From Ailanthus altissimus (lineage: Eukaryota > Streptophyta > Magnoliopsida > Sapindales > Simaroubaceae): a stretch of 64,000 nucleotides of DNA. The stretch is taken from the NCBI GenBank assembly GCA_946807835.1, contig OX327712.1, positions 18,556,001-18,620,000 on the forward strand. The letters run 5' to 3'. A program made the translations under genes and the position numbers. Positions within the stretch are counted from its first letter, which is position 1; the number at the start of each line of letters is the position of its first letter. Shown piece by piece: positions 11,650-23,478 of this stretch. Under the pieces are notes generated by a model that was given only the letters and a program-made list of their open reading frames with translations, made no database searches and was not told the origin of the DNA.

Positions 11650-11655
11650 TATAAA
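11650..11655 (+). promoter_or_regulatory. TATA box of the 11.4-kb copia LTR
   Basis: TATAAA in the context CATATAAAGG, downstream of the GC-word array and about 315 bp before the LTR end. Confidence 0.5.
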
Positions 11656-11997
11656 GGCTTTATTGTGGCTTGATAAACACATTACAATAACTATACACAA
11701 AAAGAAACCCTAGATTACACAAGAGAGACAATTGTGAGTACAATTAAAAAAAGTTCCTCGTGAGCTTTGTTATTCTTAAAGGCATACTTTGTGATTACTT
11801 TTGTGATTCAATAAAAAAAAAGTGAGATCTTGATCCATTGTGGATGTAAGCAAGTTGTCGAACCACGTAAATGACTTGTGTTCTTTCTTCTACCCTTTTT
11901 ATCTATAGATTATTTTTAATTATGTGTCGCATTATATTACTTGTGTGAACCACTTCCGTTTTAACAAACTAGTATCAGAGTAAATGTTTTATTAGTC

Positions 11998-14885
11998 ATG
12001 ACCACACTAAAGTATGAACTAGAGAAATTTAATGGTACGAATGATTTCAATCTGTGAAAAATCAAGGTGACAACGTTATTAGTGAGTCAAAGATTAGGCA
12101 CAGTCCTAGAGGAGACTGTAACTCCATTTAGCGAAGAAGAAAAGACAGAGTCATCAAAATCTGAAGCAGAAAAGAAAAACATTCAATAAAGGGCTCATAG
12201 TATAATCGCTCTGTCATTGAACAATGAATGTTTTAGGGAAGTTATTGGTAAAAAGATAGTTATTGGTCTGTGGAAGAAATTGGATGCCCTTTATATGACA
12301 AAGTCATTAGCCAATCATTTGCATATAGAGAAAAAAATTTATCAATTGTCCATGTCTGAAGAGACGCCGATAAATGACCATATAGATGCCTTCAACAAGA
12401 TCATTATTGATCTAGAGATTATTAATGTGAAGATAGAGGATGTAAATAATGTGATCATCCTACTGATTTCTCTTTCCTGCAGTTATGAGCACTTTATTGA
12501 TACGTTGTTCTACAACAAAGAGAGTTTAATCATGTATGATGTGAAATCATCTTTAAACTCAAAATAATTAGGAACACGAATAAAGGTTAATACATAAGGT
12601 TTATTTATAAGAGGACGACCTTCACATAGAGATGAAAAGAAAAAAGGGCTCGAGATCAAAGTTCAGAGGCAATCTTAGAAAGTGCTATTACTCTAAGAAA
12701 TATGGGCACTTTTTAAGGAATTATCATGAGAAGAAAGTAAAGGACAATAAGAGAAATATGAATGTTGTCTTAGCTTATGATGATAGCTATAACAGTTGTA
12801 ACACCTTAAGCAAATCTCACATTGCCAAGGCAATGAGTGGTTCTGCATTATTCTCTATTGTTGATGAGAATATGCAAACCAAGTTATGACATCTAAAGTT
12901 AGCTCATCTAGGTGAAAGAAAGATAAATGAGTTGTATAATCAAAAGGCGTTTGGAGATGATAAGTTTCTGTCATTGGAGTTTTGTGAGCATTATGTGCTA
13001 GAGAAAGCACAAAAGGTAAGGTTTAATATTAGAGAGCACAAAAAATGGCATTCTTGATTGTATACACTCGAATCTTTGGGGACCAGCACAGGCAGTCACT
13101 TTTGGTGGGGCAAGGTATTTTCTTATGTTCATTTATAATTATTCAAGGAAGCTATAGGTATATATGTTAAAGAGTAAGGAGCAAGTGTTTGAGACGTTCA
13201 AAACATGGAAGACCCTTGTTAAGAATCAAACTAGGAAGAAAATTAATAGGTTAAGGACTAACAATGGCCTCAAGTATTGCAATAAGGAGTTAAATGACTT
13301 TTATGCTAAGTATGAGATTGCAAAGTACAAAATTATGAGATCAACACCGCAGTAGAATGAATTGGTAGAGAGGATAAATAGGACTTTACTTGAAAAGGTT
13401 AGATGCATTTTAACCAATGCAAGGATGTCTAAGGCATTTTAGGGTGAGACTGTAATGACAACATCATACCTAATTAATGGAAGTCCTTCTTTAATGATAG
13501 ACTTCAAGACACCAAAAGAAAAGTGATGTGCTAACCCTCCCAAATATGATCACCTCTAGATATTTGGTTGCCCAACTTTCATGCATGTGAAGTAAGGTAA
13601 ATTGAAACCTAGAGCTATGAAGGGGATACTCATAGGGTCTCCCGTAAGTGTGAAAATATACAAGGTGTAGTGCAAAGATTTAAAACTATCAAGAAGTATC
13701 ATAAATAAAGATGTGACGTTCGATGAGACGACAATGTTAAAAGATCCCTAAGAAAAAGAGAAAGAAGAACCTATGGCTAAGAAAGTTTCAGCACCCAAAA
13801 CAATTGAAGTAAATGAAAAGATAAATCTGAGATGCCCTCAAATCAACACTTCAACAAGAAAACCCTTGAAGATGAACAAAAGACACTAGTTAGTTCCTCT
13901 AAGTCCACCTAAAGTAAGACCAAGACTCTTGAGATGGAACTTAAAGAGTATCAACTAGCCAAAGATAAGCTAAGGAGAACGATAAATCTGCCAATGAGAT
14001 ATGCTCAAGCAGATTTAATTGCCCATACTTTTAATTCTACATATATTCTTGAGTATAATTAGCCTAAGACATATAGTGAGAAGAAGAAGAGTGAGAATTA
14101 TAAAAAGTGGCAGTAAGCCATAGAAGAATAGATTAGTTCTCTTCTCAAGAATAATAATTGAGTGTTAGTAGAAAGACCTTACAACAAAAAATTAGTTGGG
14201 TGCAAATAGGTATACAAGGTTAAGGAAGGGATATCAAGAGTAAAGTCTACAAGATTTAAAGTTAGACTAGTAGTACAAGGTTTTACTCAGCGTGAGGGGA
14301 TGGACTTTCATAAGATATTCTCTTCGGTTGTCAAGCACACTTCTATAAGGATTTTATTAGCATGTGTGCAAATCTTAATTTACATCTAGAGCACATGGAT
14401 GTTAATTTACATCTAGAGCAAATGGATGTAAATATAATTTTTCTACATAGAGAGGTAGATAAGAAGATATATATGTCGCAGCCACAAGGGTTTATAGAAC
14501 CCAACATGGAGGAGCATGTTAGCTTATTAAAAAGTCATTATACGGGTTAAACAACCTCCTAAGTAGTGATATAGGAGATTTGATGATTTCATGATGGCTT
14601 GTGGGTTCAATAGAAGCAAGTATGATGGTTGTGTGTACTTTAAGAATCTAAGTAATAGAACGAATATGTATTAACTTCTATATGTTGATGATATGTTGAT
14701 TGCATGTAAAGATATAGAAGAAATGCAAAAATTGAAGAAACAGTTAAGTGGTGAAATTAAAATGAAGGATTTGGGAATAGCAAAAAGGATTTTAGGTATG
14801 AATATTGTAAGAGAAAGAATAGATGTTATCTTATTGTCACAGCAAAAGTATATACTTAAAATACTGCAATGTAAGCACAAATCCT
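11998..14885 (+). pseudogene. Copia gag-pol pseudogene
   Basis: Starts with an ATG and a typical copia gag N-terminus (LEKFNGTNDF) at 11998. Recognisable parts are gag (12217-12567), a degraded zinc knuckle near 12675-12730 in which two ligand Cys are changed, GAG-pre-integrase (LKLAHLGERKINEL, about 12890), integrase (about 13080-13510), and reverse transcriptase (KVRLVVQGFTQREGMDF at 14250, LLYVDDMLIACKD at 14680). Many in-frame stops, several at positions where family members have Trp or Gln, make it non-functional. RT after the YVDD box and all of RNase H are missing. Confidence 0.8.
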
Positions 14886-14890
14886 AACAT

Positions 14891-15609
14891 TAATATTTCA
14901 AAAACCTTTCTCTGTACCAATATTGAGTTGTGAGCTCAGTCCAGATGAGCTCTATTGAGTCTTACTTTATATAATCACCTCTAGATAGCTCTTTAACCTT
15001 AGTTTTGATTTTGTTCATCCCCTGACTATTCTAAGAAACCTAATTCTCCTCAACCTCTAAAATATATTTTAAGCTCTTCTTTACTCAGCTCACACCCTCT
15101 GAGCAGTTCTTTTGATCTTAAACACGACTTCAGCAACCTTCTCCAATCTAGCTAAGTCAAGTTATCTCCTTTAAATAGTTCTTCCCTCAATGCCTCTTAG
15201 TTCTGACAACCTCTATTGAGTTGTTACTTTTCCTCCAAATAAATCCTCGCTCATTTAGGCTTAGGATATAGTTAGGCTCGTGGACTTATCAAATTTGAGC
15301 ACTTTTAATTAGTTTGGTGCTTAAAGTTAACATATATTTTATTTGTTTGAATGAACTTTAATTTTAACAATAAGATTATACTTATTTAGTTGGGATACAA
15401 AATTTGTATCGCAACTAATGTTGCATTCGATATGTTCAATATTGATTAGTGTCATATTAATAAAAATAATAAAAAGGTGTATAGGGCATGCTCTCATTGG
15501 AGTAATTGAAAAAGTAAAAAATTTGTCTTTTGTAAGTCATGTAGAACTGATAAAATTCATTTTTCAAAGTTTTCTTTATCATAATTTATGGTCTACTTAT
15601 GGCCCAAGA
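14891..15609. other. Unassigned stretch between copia and LINE remnants
   Basis: The first 350 bp (14930-15260) are pyrimidine-rich on the plus strand, with repeated AGCTCA/GAGCTC and CTCTATTGAGT words. The rest is AT-rich. I see no gene; this may be old repeat DNA. Confidence 0.3.
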
Positions 15610-17467
15610 CGTTGATTAATTAGCTCCATTCTCACGTTCAAAATTTCCTATGATCTGATGATTCTAATCCATGTAAAATGGTTTTGATTTCTTGGATCGC
15701 GTTTGTTCTCCTAGAGAAGAAAGGGGTTTAGGTTTGAAGAAGCTAGATGTGGTTAATAAAGCTTGTTTATTGAAAAAGCTTTAAGAGGTAAAGGTTGGTA
15801 GTTTCATTTATACTAATTATTTATAGTCTAGATATTTCTTCAGCACTTTTAAAGCAAATTCTTCTTCTTCGTCTATTTGGCTGAGCTTCAGATCAATTTT
15901 AGATTCGTTGAATGCATGTATGAAGTAGATTGGTGAGGACAACAGCTTGATTGATTTTTGGTTTGATAGATGATTAGATGACCCTATTCTTGATCGGTCT
16001 TCTGTTGATCTTTGAGTTTATCAAGTAGAGTTTTGGATGTTTTAATAGACAACAATTGGTCTGTTCTTGATGACTTTTTTTTTTGTGTTCCTAGATTTGC
16101 AGTGTTCTATAGATAATACGATTCTTACAAACAAGAAGTGCTCTGATAAGCTTATGTGGATTAATTCACAGAAGGGTGATTTGACCTAAAATTGGTTTAT
16201 GACTCCCCTCGTCATCAGAATTTTATAGTAGATTAGAGTTCTATGGTTTGGAAAAGTTTTATTCCCCCTAAGTTCTCTATGGTGGTGTAGCGTTTTCTTT
16301 AGAACAAGTTGATTAAAAATGACATTCTGCAATATTGTAGAATTTGCTTGGCTTCTATCTATTCTCTATGCCCTTCCCTAAATTATTTAGATTCCATCAA
16401 TCATCTTTTCGGTAGCTTCTTATTCGCATATCACTCTTGACACTAGTTAACTTTCCATTTTGGGATCTCTTTTCCAGCGACTTTAATGGTGCAAAACTTT
16501 TGGCTTTTTATTATAGGATAAGCTTTAAGTCCTCATATGCTTCATCTGTAGTATGTTTATGCTTTTTTCTTAATTTACTCGCTTTGGCGTATTAGGAATG
16601 GTGTCCACTTTAATGAGGAGAATCCTTTTTTGCATAAGCTTTAGGAGGACTGTCAAATGTATATGGTCTATTTTTTCAAATTTTTTCTTGGTTTTGTGTC
16701 CTATAGTGACATGGTTGTTATGTACAATCCTATAATGACATGGTTATTATGCACAATCTCAGCTTGTTGTTTTCTCTTGCTAAGGCCCCTCAAGTCTATA
16801 TTTTAAACTTTGACCTCCTCAAATTGGCTGGATTAATATGAATACATATGGTCTTTTGAAAGGTAATCCAAATGATGCTGCTTATGGGGCGGTCTATTAA
16901 AATGATCGAATTGATTTTTTTAGTGGTTTTAGTCTAGCAATAGGATATAATATTGCGTCTTACGCGAAGACTTTGGCAAAAAATTTGGCTATTGAGCATG
17001 CTTTTGATTGAAGTTAGTCCAGGTTGCTTCTTAATAGTGATTCAATGTTGGTCATTCATATTTTTAGCAACTCTAAGCTTCATCCTCTTTGGCCTCTTTA
17101 AAATTGTTTTATTAATTGTCAATGTCAACTTTCTGCTATAGGTTTTTAATTTGTGCATACTTTCTAATACAATAATTCAGTCGCTAATACTTTGACAAAT
17201 TTAAGTCTTGTTCAAAATGTTTTACTTGGTGGGATCATCCTTCGGCATCAATTGTCAAAAGCCTCTCGGATAATGTGAATGATTCCCTATTTATATATTC
17301 TTATAACTTTTTTTTAGCTGAATTTTCATCTTTCAAATTGTTTTGAGGGGTTTGGTTTTTATGTCCCCCCATTTTTGTTGTTTCTTTGCTAGTTTATTTA
17401 ATATAATTTTCATTAGTTTTTCAAGGGTTTCTTATAAAAATGATGATAATAATAATAATAATAATAA
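15610..17467 (+). pseudogene. L1-type LINE remnant with microsatellite tail
   Basis: Broken frames give the C-terminal RT/endonuclease-linker region (CSPREERGLGLKKLDVVNKA), SSSIWLSFRSILDSLNACMK, DDPILDRSSVDL, a zf-RVT block (DKLMWINSQKGDLT), and an RNase H-like tail (NDAAYGAVY, GFSLAIGYNIASYAKTLAKN, LAIEHAFD, SDSMLVIHIF). It ends at a GAT/AAT microsatellite (17441-17467), as plant LINEs often do. Many stops and no 5' part, so it is a 5'-truncated dead copy. Confidence 0.75.
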
Positions 17468-18516
17468 AGTCAACAAATATTAAGTGGTAATCACTTATTG
17501 GTAACATATCAATTGAGTTAGAAACTTTAAATTCTAACATTAAAAGTGTAGTACTACTCTAATTTTAATAATTTTCTAACTTATTTAGTTCATAAATTTT
17601 AATCAACTAAGTGTTTAAAATTAACAAACACTTTTTTATTATTTTATTTTTTATATAAATTATTGTCTTTTACACAAATGATTTTAAGTTTTTTATAAAA
17701 TATTCAAGAGACCGAAAAATTCTTTAATTCGGTTTGGTTCTAAAGAATACCAAATTGAATCGCACCCATCAACCCTTAGACAATGTGGGTCAGATGGGCC
17801 ACTAAAAATGTATCAAATGTGTCTTGAACCTTAATAAAAACTGGCCGCATAATATGTGGGACACTCAATAGTAGTGGAGATGGATAATATCAATCAAGTT
17901 AGTCCCTAAAGATAGGTCAAACATAACGAGGACATTACATAATTATATAGGTCAAACATGATGAAGACATCATTTGATTGGGTTAGATGAATATGCAATA
18001 TTATTTAATGGTTTTTTTTAGGTTAATGGCAAGTGTCTAACTCGTGATATCCTTTTGGTCAATGATAAGCACCTAATCTGTGACAAGCGATACCAAAACA
18101 AGGTTGAAACCTTATCTGCATCTAAACCCCTAAAATCTCATGTCTTGAGCCTTAATAAGAAATTATCACATTGATGTAGTTTCATCAAGAGTAGTGAGTA
18201 TGAGCAATACTCATCAAATTAGTTTTCAAAATGGGCTAGACATGATGAGTGTGTTACACGATTAGATAATGAAGACTATATCACGTTGCATATCTAATAT
18301 AAATTAAGTGATTTTTAAGTATATTGATAAGTAATTAATATTATTTAATAAATTAATCTTTTAATCAATAACAAGTATTTGACTTAAGACAATACATTAA
18401 GAGGGAGTCAGTAAAATAAAATAAAAATAAAATTATATATGTATAAACAAGGTTCAAGTTCATATCATCTCCCATATGAAGACAATCCTATATTAGGTCT
18501 ATAATTATTTTGTTGT
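17468..18516. other. Intergenic, no gene recognised
   Basis: AT-rich sequence with dispersed short similarities to itself, such as GTCAAACAT-GATGA-GACAT and CTTGA-CCTTAATAA phrases near 17820-18250. This suggests an old degenerate repeat, not assignable. Confidence 0.3.
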
Positions 18517-18664
18517 AGTTAAATCAACTATATCATGCTGAAGTTCAATTTAATAGCCATTTGAAAAGCTCTTGGTCAATAACTAATGCGAGTTAAATCA
18601 ACTATATCATTCTCAAGTTCAATTTAATAGCCATTTAAGAAGGTCTTGGTCAATAACTACTACG
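18517..18664 (+). repeat. 74-bp tandem duplication
   Basis: Two copies, 18517-18590 and 18591-18664, each starting AGTTAAATCAACTATATCAT and ending TTGGTCAATAACTA plus a few bases. A handful of differences are visible between them. Non-coding. Confidence 0.85.
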
Positions 18665-19317
18665 ATTTTCCAGAGAAAAGAAAAAGGCAATAACTAATCC
18701 ATGATTTGGTTTATCTACTGTCGGTATACAAAATTATCAGGTTATATGACAGATGACTTGATATTCAACATTTTGTTTTGGTCGACCGTAGACCATTTCA
18801 ATTTTGTTTAATATATACTATGCTTTATGTGAACGAATGAATATAATTGTTAATGTAAACTTTTTAAAATGACTTCAGAGATCTTTCTAACAAATTGTTG
18901 TGTATAAAATGTCAACAAACTATTATATATAATAGAACAGACCAAAAACTTAACCATGCATATTGGCAAATGATTTAACAAAAGAAATCTCAAACTAATG
19001 AACCATACAAAAAATATTATCTAAGATAACCATTTTATTTTTACCTTTGATTATTGTATTGCTGATGCATGTGAATAAGATTATTTTCTTGCTTCATGCA
19101 TGTGACCACGTGTCTCGCAAAACAAGAAATGCCAATAAGTCAAACTATGGAACGATGGTGATGGATGGGGTGAGCTTCCAGGAAGAATCAGCTACGAATA
19201 ACATAAGGAATAATTACACAAAGGTTCTAGATTTTGATTCCCGGTTGGTGATAATATTTATTGGAAAGTAGAAACCTGTAAGGGAAAAGAGAGGGAAACA
19301 GAAAAAAAGGAAGAAAA
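18665..19317 (+). other. Upstream region of the DC1 gene
   Basis: Presumed promoter and 5' UTR. The last 60 bp are A/G-rich. No convincing TATA box or other site was identified. Confidence 0.4.
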
Positions 19318-22300
19318 ATGGAGATCCAACATTATCTCCACAGATCATACTTTAACACTTTGCGAGATTAATGACGGTGATGAATTGCTTGTCTGCCATC
19401 GCTGTGGTGACCCATCTTTGGGTAAATCCTACCGTTGCAATAAGTGTAAGTTTAATCCCAAGAAATGCTTGGCTTGCGGAAAGAAGCCCTCAGGTAGTTT
19501 CTATATTTGTAAGCTGTGCTGGCCCAGATCTCCTCTCCTCCATAAATCATGCGCCGAGGTGCCGCAAGAGATTCAGATCACCTATCGCCCACATTGCTCT
19601 CTCCAATTCAAAGAAGAATCTACACATGAATGTCATTTCTGTAAACTACCACACAGAGATTTCAAGTTCTGCTGTGACGTGTGCAGTTTCCAGATCGGGT
19701 TTAGATGCGCTGCAATGCTCATCCAACACCACGAAGGTCGAGAACAAGCACAACATTTCAGCCACGAGAATCCCTTGACCTTGTTGGAGGTTGATGGAAT
19801 GATTTGCGATTTGTGCTACAACAACATCAGTGGTCCGAGCTATGCCTGTGCCCCATGTGAATTTTATATCCATAGTTCATGTTACGAATTCTTGCAAGAA
19901 ATTCGACATCCCTTTCATTCACGCCATATTTTGACACTTGACCTTGATAATAAGCAAGACAGGTACCAGTGTAATGCTTGTAGCTTCTATTTCCAAGGTT
20001 TCAGGTACAGATGTAGCTTTAACTTATATCCTGAATGTGCATATCTGAAGCCAACCGTAAAACACGAAAGTCACTATCATCTTCTTACTCCAATACAAAA
20101 TATGTCCTACAAAGGCCGATGTGAAGCATGCGGTTTTGAGATTCAGGATGCTTCCTTCCTGCGTTGTGTGGAGTGCTACCTCGATTTTCATGTTCAGTGT
20201 GGCCCTCTCCTACTACCACCAGTTGTGCACAAACAACACAAGCATCGTCTCACCCTTTATACTAAAACACGCGTGAAAGATCTTTTTGACCAACTTTATT
20301 GTGACATCTGCGGAAAAGAAAGAAATCCAAATCATCCTGTGTATTATTGTGCCTCATGTGAGTATTATGCTCATGTGGGTTGTGTAATAACGGAGAAACA
20401 AGTCGACGACAGAGAGAAGCTGAGACATTTCAGCCACCAGCATACGTTGATTCTCCGTGAAAACCAGATGAATGTTAATATTTTTTGTCATGGATGTAGG
20501 AAACGTATCCAGGGCTCATCATATGGTTGCGATCTCTGCAAATTTTATCTCCATAAATCTTGTGCGGAGCTACCAAGGAAGATACGACATGAATATGACC
20601 AACATTATCTGACTCTTCAGACATCTAATCGTTCAACGAGATGTAATATTTGCAGCAAGCATTTCAATGGTTTCAATTATCATTGTGAAACTTGCAGGTT
20701 CAATTTGGATCTTGAATGCGCTTCATCAAATCTTTCAGTAAATCTCACAGCCTCTAATGATAAGTGCAAATACCCTGAAGCTCAACAAAAGATCAGACAT
20801 TTCAGTCACCAGCATCCCTTGATTCTCTCTGAAGTTGGTGATGTGAATTGTAATTTATGCTACAAAGACATCCATGGTCAGAGTTATGGTTGTACCCCAT
20901 GTAAGTTTCACATCCATAAATCATGCGGTGAATTGTTAGATGAAATCAGACATCCTTTCCATCCTCGTCATTCTTTAAAGCTCCTAGAACTTTCAAACCC
21001 ATATAATTGTGATGCATGTTGCTTATATTGTCAAGGTCTTAGATACAGATGTGACGAGTGTAACTTTAACTTGCATCTTGAATGTGCATCTCTGAAGCCA
21101 AATGTAAAGTACAAAGATCATGACCATCTTCTTACTTTAGTTGAGAATATGTCCTACAAAGGGCAATGTGAAACTTGTGGTTTTGAAATTCAAGGTGTTT
21201 TCTTTGCACGTTATGTGGAGTGTCGCCTCGATTTTCATGTCCAGTGTGGCCCTTGCCCATTACCGCAGATTATTTTAGACGAAGAAAGTGGGCATTCTCT
21301 TTCTCTTAGTAATAAAACACTTGTCATCGATGATTTTGGTGTCCTTTATTGTGACCCTTGCAAGAAAGAAATAAACCCAAAGCATCCCGCTTACTATTGT
21401 GCTAAATGTGAGCACTATAGTCATGTGTGCTGTGTAATCACCGGGGTACAACTCAATAACAGAGAGAAATTGAAACATTTCAGCCACCCACAACATGCCT
21501 TGTTTCTCATTGGAACCAATAGGAATGACAATATTAGTTGTTGTGCATGTGAAAAATATATCAAGGCCGAACCAACATATGGTTGTGTTCCGTGCCAGTT
21601 TTATCTTCATAAATCTTGTGCTGGGCTACCAAGAAAAATTCAACATCCCTTTCACCGACATCCCCTCACTCTCCCAGAACCTTATTCTAGAAAACATCGT
21701 GAATGCTCTGCTTGTCAGAAACATTTCTTTGGCTTCACTTATTGCTGCCAAGAATGTGATGACCTCATTCTCGATCTTGATTGTTCTTTATTACATTCTT
21801 CAATAAAACTTGAAGATCATGAACATGTTCTCACTTTCTTCAAGAAGTTACATGATACTCCAGAATGTGAAAGGTGCAAGTTTACCTCTCTATATAAGTT
21901 GACCCCTCCATGTAAGTTTAACCATTCAAGTCAGGTCTATGCCTCTTATTTTCGATGTGTAAAATGCAATTTTAATCTCCATCTTTTGTGCTCCCCATTG
22001 CCACAAACCATCAAAGATGAGAGTCACCAGCATTCCGTCACCCTCAAGAATAATTTTGCTGATCTTTTTAATTATCATGATGGGGACAAGTACTACTGTG
22101 ATGTTTGCGAGACTAAAAGAGACGCTCGGGAATGTTTTTATTATTGCGAAGAATGCAGCTTCATAGTTGATATTGACTGCGTGCTTCCTGAGGTATGTCT
22201 ATCATATTTTTTTGTAAATTCGACAACTTAATATGTTGTTTCAGAATTATCAAATAAAAACTTAATTCCATTGGATGTAGTTTTCTTACAATATCATTCT

Positions 22301-23231
22301 ATTTGCTTGATAGGTAATACATACTCTTGAAGGAAAGCACGGAGATGTGAAATATTTGAGAATTGCCAATGGAGAGAGGACTACTCATGAGGTGAGAAAA
22401 GGCTTAACCTACAAAGATATCCTGAAATCCTTCACTAAAGAGGAAAAGAAGAAAATGAAGAGCACTCTCCATAACATCCATGAGGAATTCAAAAAGATTC
22501 ATGAAGCTGGCGATGAAGCTAGCGTAAAATTATCACAAATGATCTCTTCTTTCGGTAACGACTCATTAGAGTCACTGGCGAGGAAATACGCACGAGGGAT
22601 GGTGAGATTAAAAGAACTAGATGAGGATGATGTTGAGTCCGAGGTTGTCAATATTGTCGAAGACAACACAACCATTCCGAAGTTTTCCCCAGTTCTCGAA
22701 AACTTGCGCCAGAATTATGGGGATATTGATGCCAACTGCACTTTGAGTCCAAAGCTAAAGACGATTCCCCTGCTCACTTTCTATGTGATTCTAAAGAACA
22801 TGAGCAACACTAAGGTCATGGACATAAACCCTCGCTTGATGTTCAACTGGTGGTGCTACTTGAAATTTGTTCAAAGAGCAGGGTTTAGAATTGATTTTGC
22901 CTTGGATCATTTGAAGACAATAGCCCATGCTTATTTTGTAGCAGCTACTTATACTTCAAGGAGCAGCCTTTACAAGCTTCACGAGGAGAGAGCTCGGCTT
23001 TCTCTAGAGGTTAGTGAAAGAAGTGAGAAGATTCATCAACTAACTCAAGAGATTGATGAACGAACAGCTAAAATTAAAAAGCTGAGCGACCGAGCAGATG
23101 CCATAGTATTTGCTCAGAGCTCTGAACGATCGAGATCAGAAACAAAGCTCTTGAATGATGCTCTTAAATTGAAGTGGAAGAGTGCCGCCACCGGATTGCT
23201 GGGACGACAACTCCAAATTGCCTTGCAATAA
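19318..23231 (+). CDS. DC1-domain Cys/His-rich protein with helical C-terminus, 5' frameshift
   Basis: Exon 1 runs to 22192, the intron is 22193-22313, and exon 2 is 22314-23231. The frame open from about 19340 gives roughly 1,250 aa. It has about 16 DC1/C1-like modules with pattern H-x-L-x-L, C-x2-C, Y-x-C-x2-C-x-F-x-L/I-H-x-x-C, such as YGCDLCKFYLHKSC. DC1 proteins bind zinc and possibly lipids; most are uncharacterised and some act in defence or stress signalling. Exon 2 encodes a different, mostly helical region (residue about 940 onward) ending in a coiled coil (EERARLSLEVSERSEKIHQL). The start is a problem. ATG 19318 opens with MEIQHY, the usual family N-terminus, but hits TAA at 19369, while the family sequence HTLTLCEINDGDELLVC continues one frame over. 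Either a one-base indel killed the normal start, or translation begins at a later Met (MLIQHH near 19717). Some modules have lost metal ligands. Confidence 0.75.
19759..21830 (+). repeat. Duplicated six-module block inside the DC1 gene
   Basis: Modules 1-6 (from QHFSHENPLTLLEV near 19759) and modules 7-12 (from RHFSHQHPLILSEV near 20798) match in order and type, including the distinctive NMSYKG-C-E-CGFEIQ modules near 20100 and 21150 and the NP-HP-YYCA-CE-Y-HV-C modules. The period is about 1.04 kb. Module 2 lacks the C-x2-C pair kept in its partner module 8. Confidence 0.75.
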
Positions 23232-23478
23232 TTCCTTTTCTTTTTTTTTTAAATTAATTTCTATTGATAAAATTCAAATTATACCTTTTTTTTTTCTGGG
23301 CCACTGGTACTTGGGCAATTGGTAAATGGGTTTTAGGATTCATTTGGTTATAGAACTGATTCCGTAAACGGCTAAACACATTTTTTTTTTAATTGTACAA
23401 CGAATGCTTCTACTTCATGACAACTGTGACATTACCTTAATACCAAACAGATTCTTAATTTACTCACCTTATTAATAT
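23232..23478. other. 3' flank of the DC1 gene
   Basis: T-rich 3' UTR-like DNA up to the edge of the outer Mutator-like element. Nothing else seen. Confidence 0.5.

Larger units (their letters stand above)
11410..14890 (+). mobile_element. Decayed Ty1-copia element with 5' LTR, truncated
   Basis: The 5' LTR extends from about 11410 (start unresolved, after the LINE) to 11966. It contains a word array, a TATAAA box (11650) and a TTTTAACA-like end. A one-mismatch primer-binding site, TAGTATCAGAGT, lies at 11970-11981. A broken gag-pol follows and resemblance stops near 14885 inside the reverse transcriptase. No 3' LTR is seen. About 500 bp of adjacent DNA on the 5' side is LINE, into which it probably inserted. 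Confidence 0.75.

Noticed and set aside
11970..11981. Possible tRNA-related sequence
   Set aside because: It is the decayed copia primer-binding site, not a tRNA gene. I found no convincing cloverleaf anywhere in the window, though a tRNAscan-SE run would be needed to exclude one.
14930..15260. Pyrimidine-rich stretch as a possible coding exon
   Set aside because: Stops in all plus-strand frames and no family resemblance.
22193..22231. Extension of DC1 exon 1 through the intron to a stop at 22231
   Set aside because: The GT-AG intron restores a long frame with family-like continuation (VLPE then VIHTLEG), so the read-through is only intron retention.
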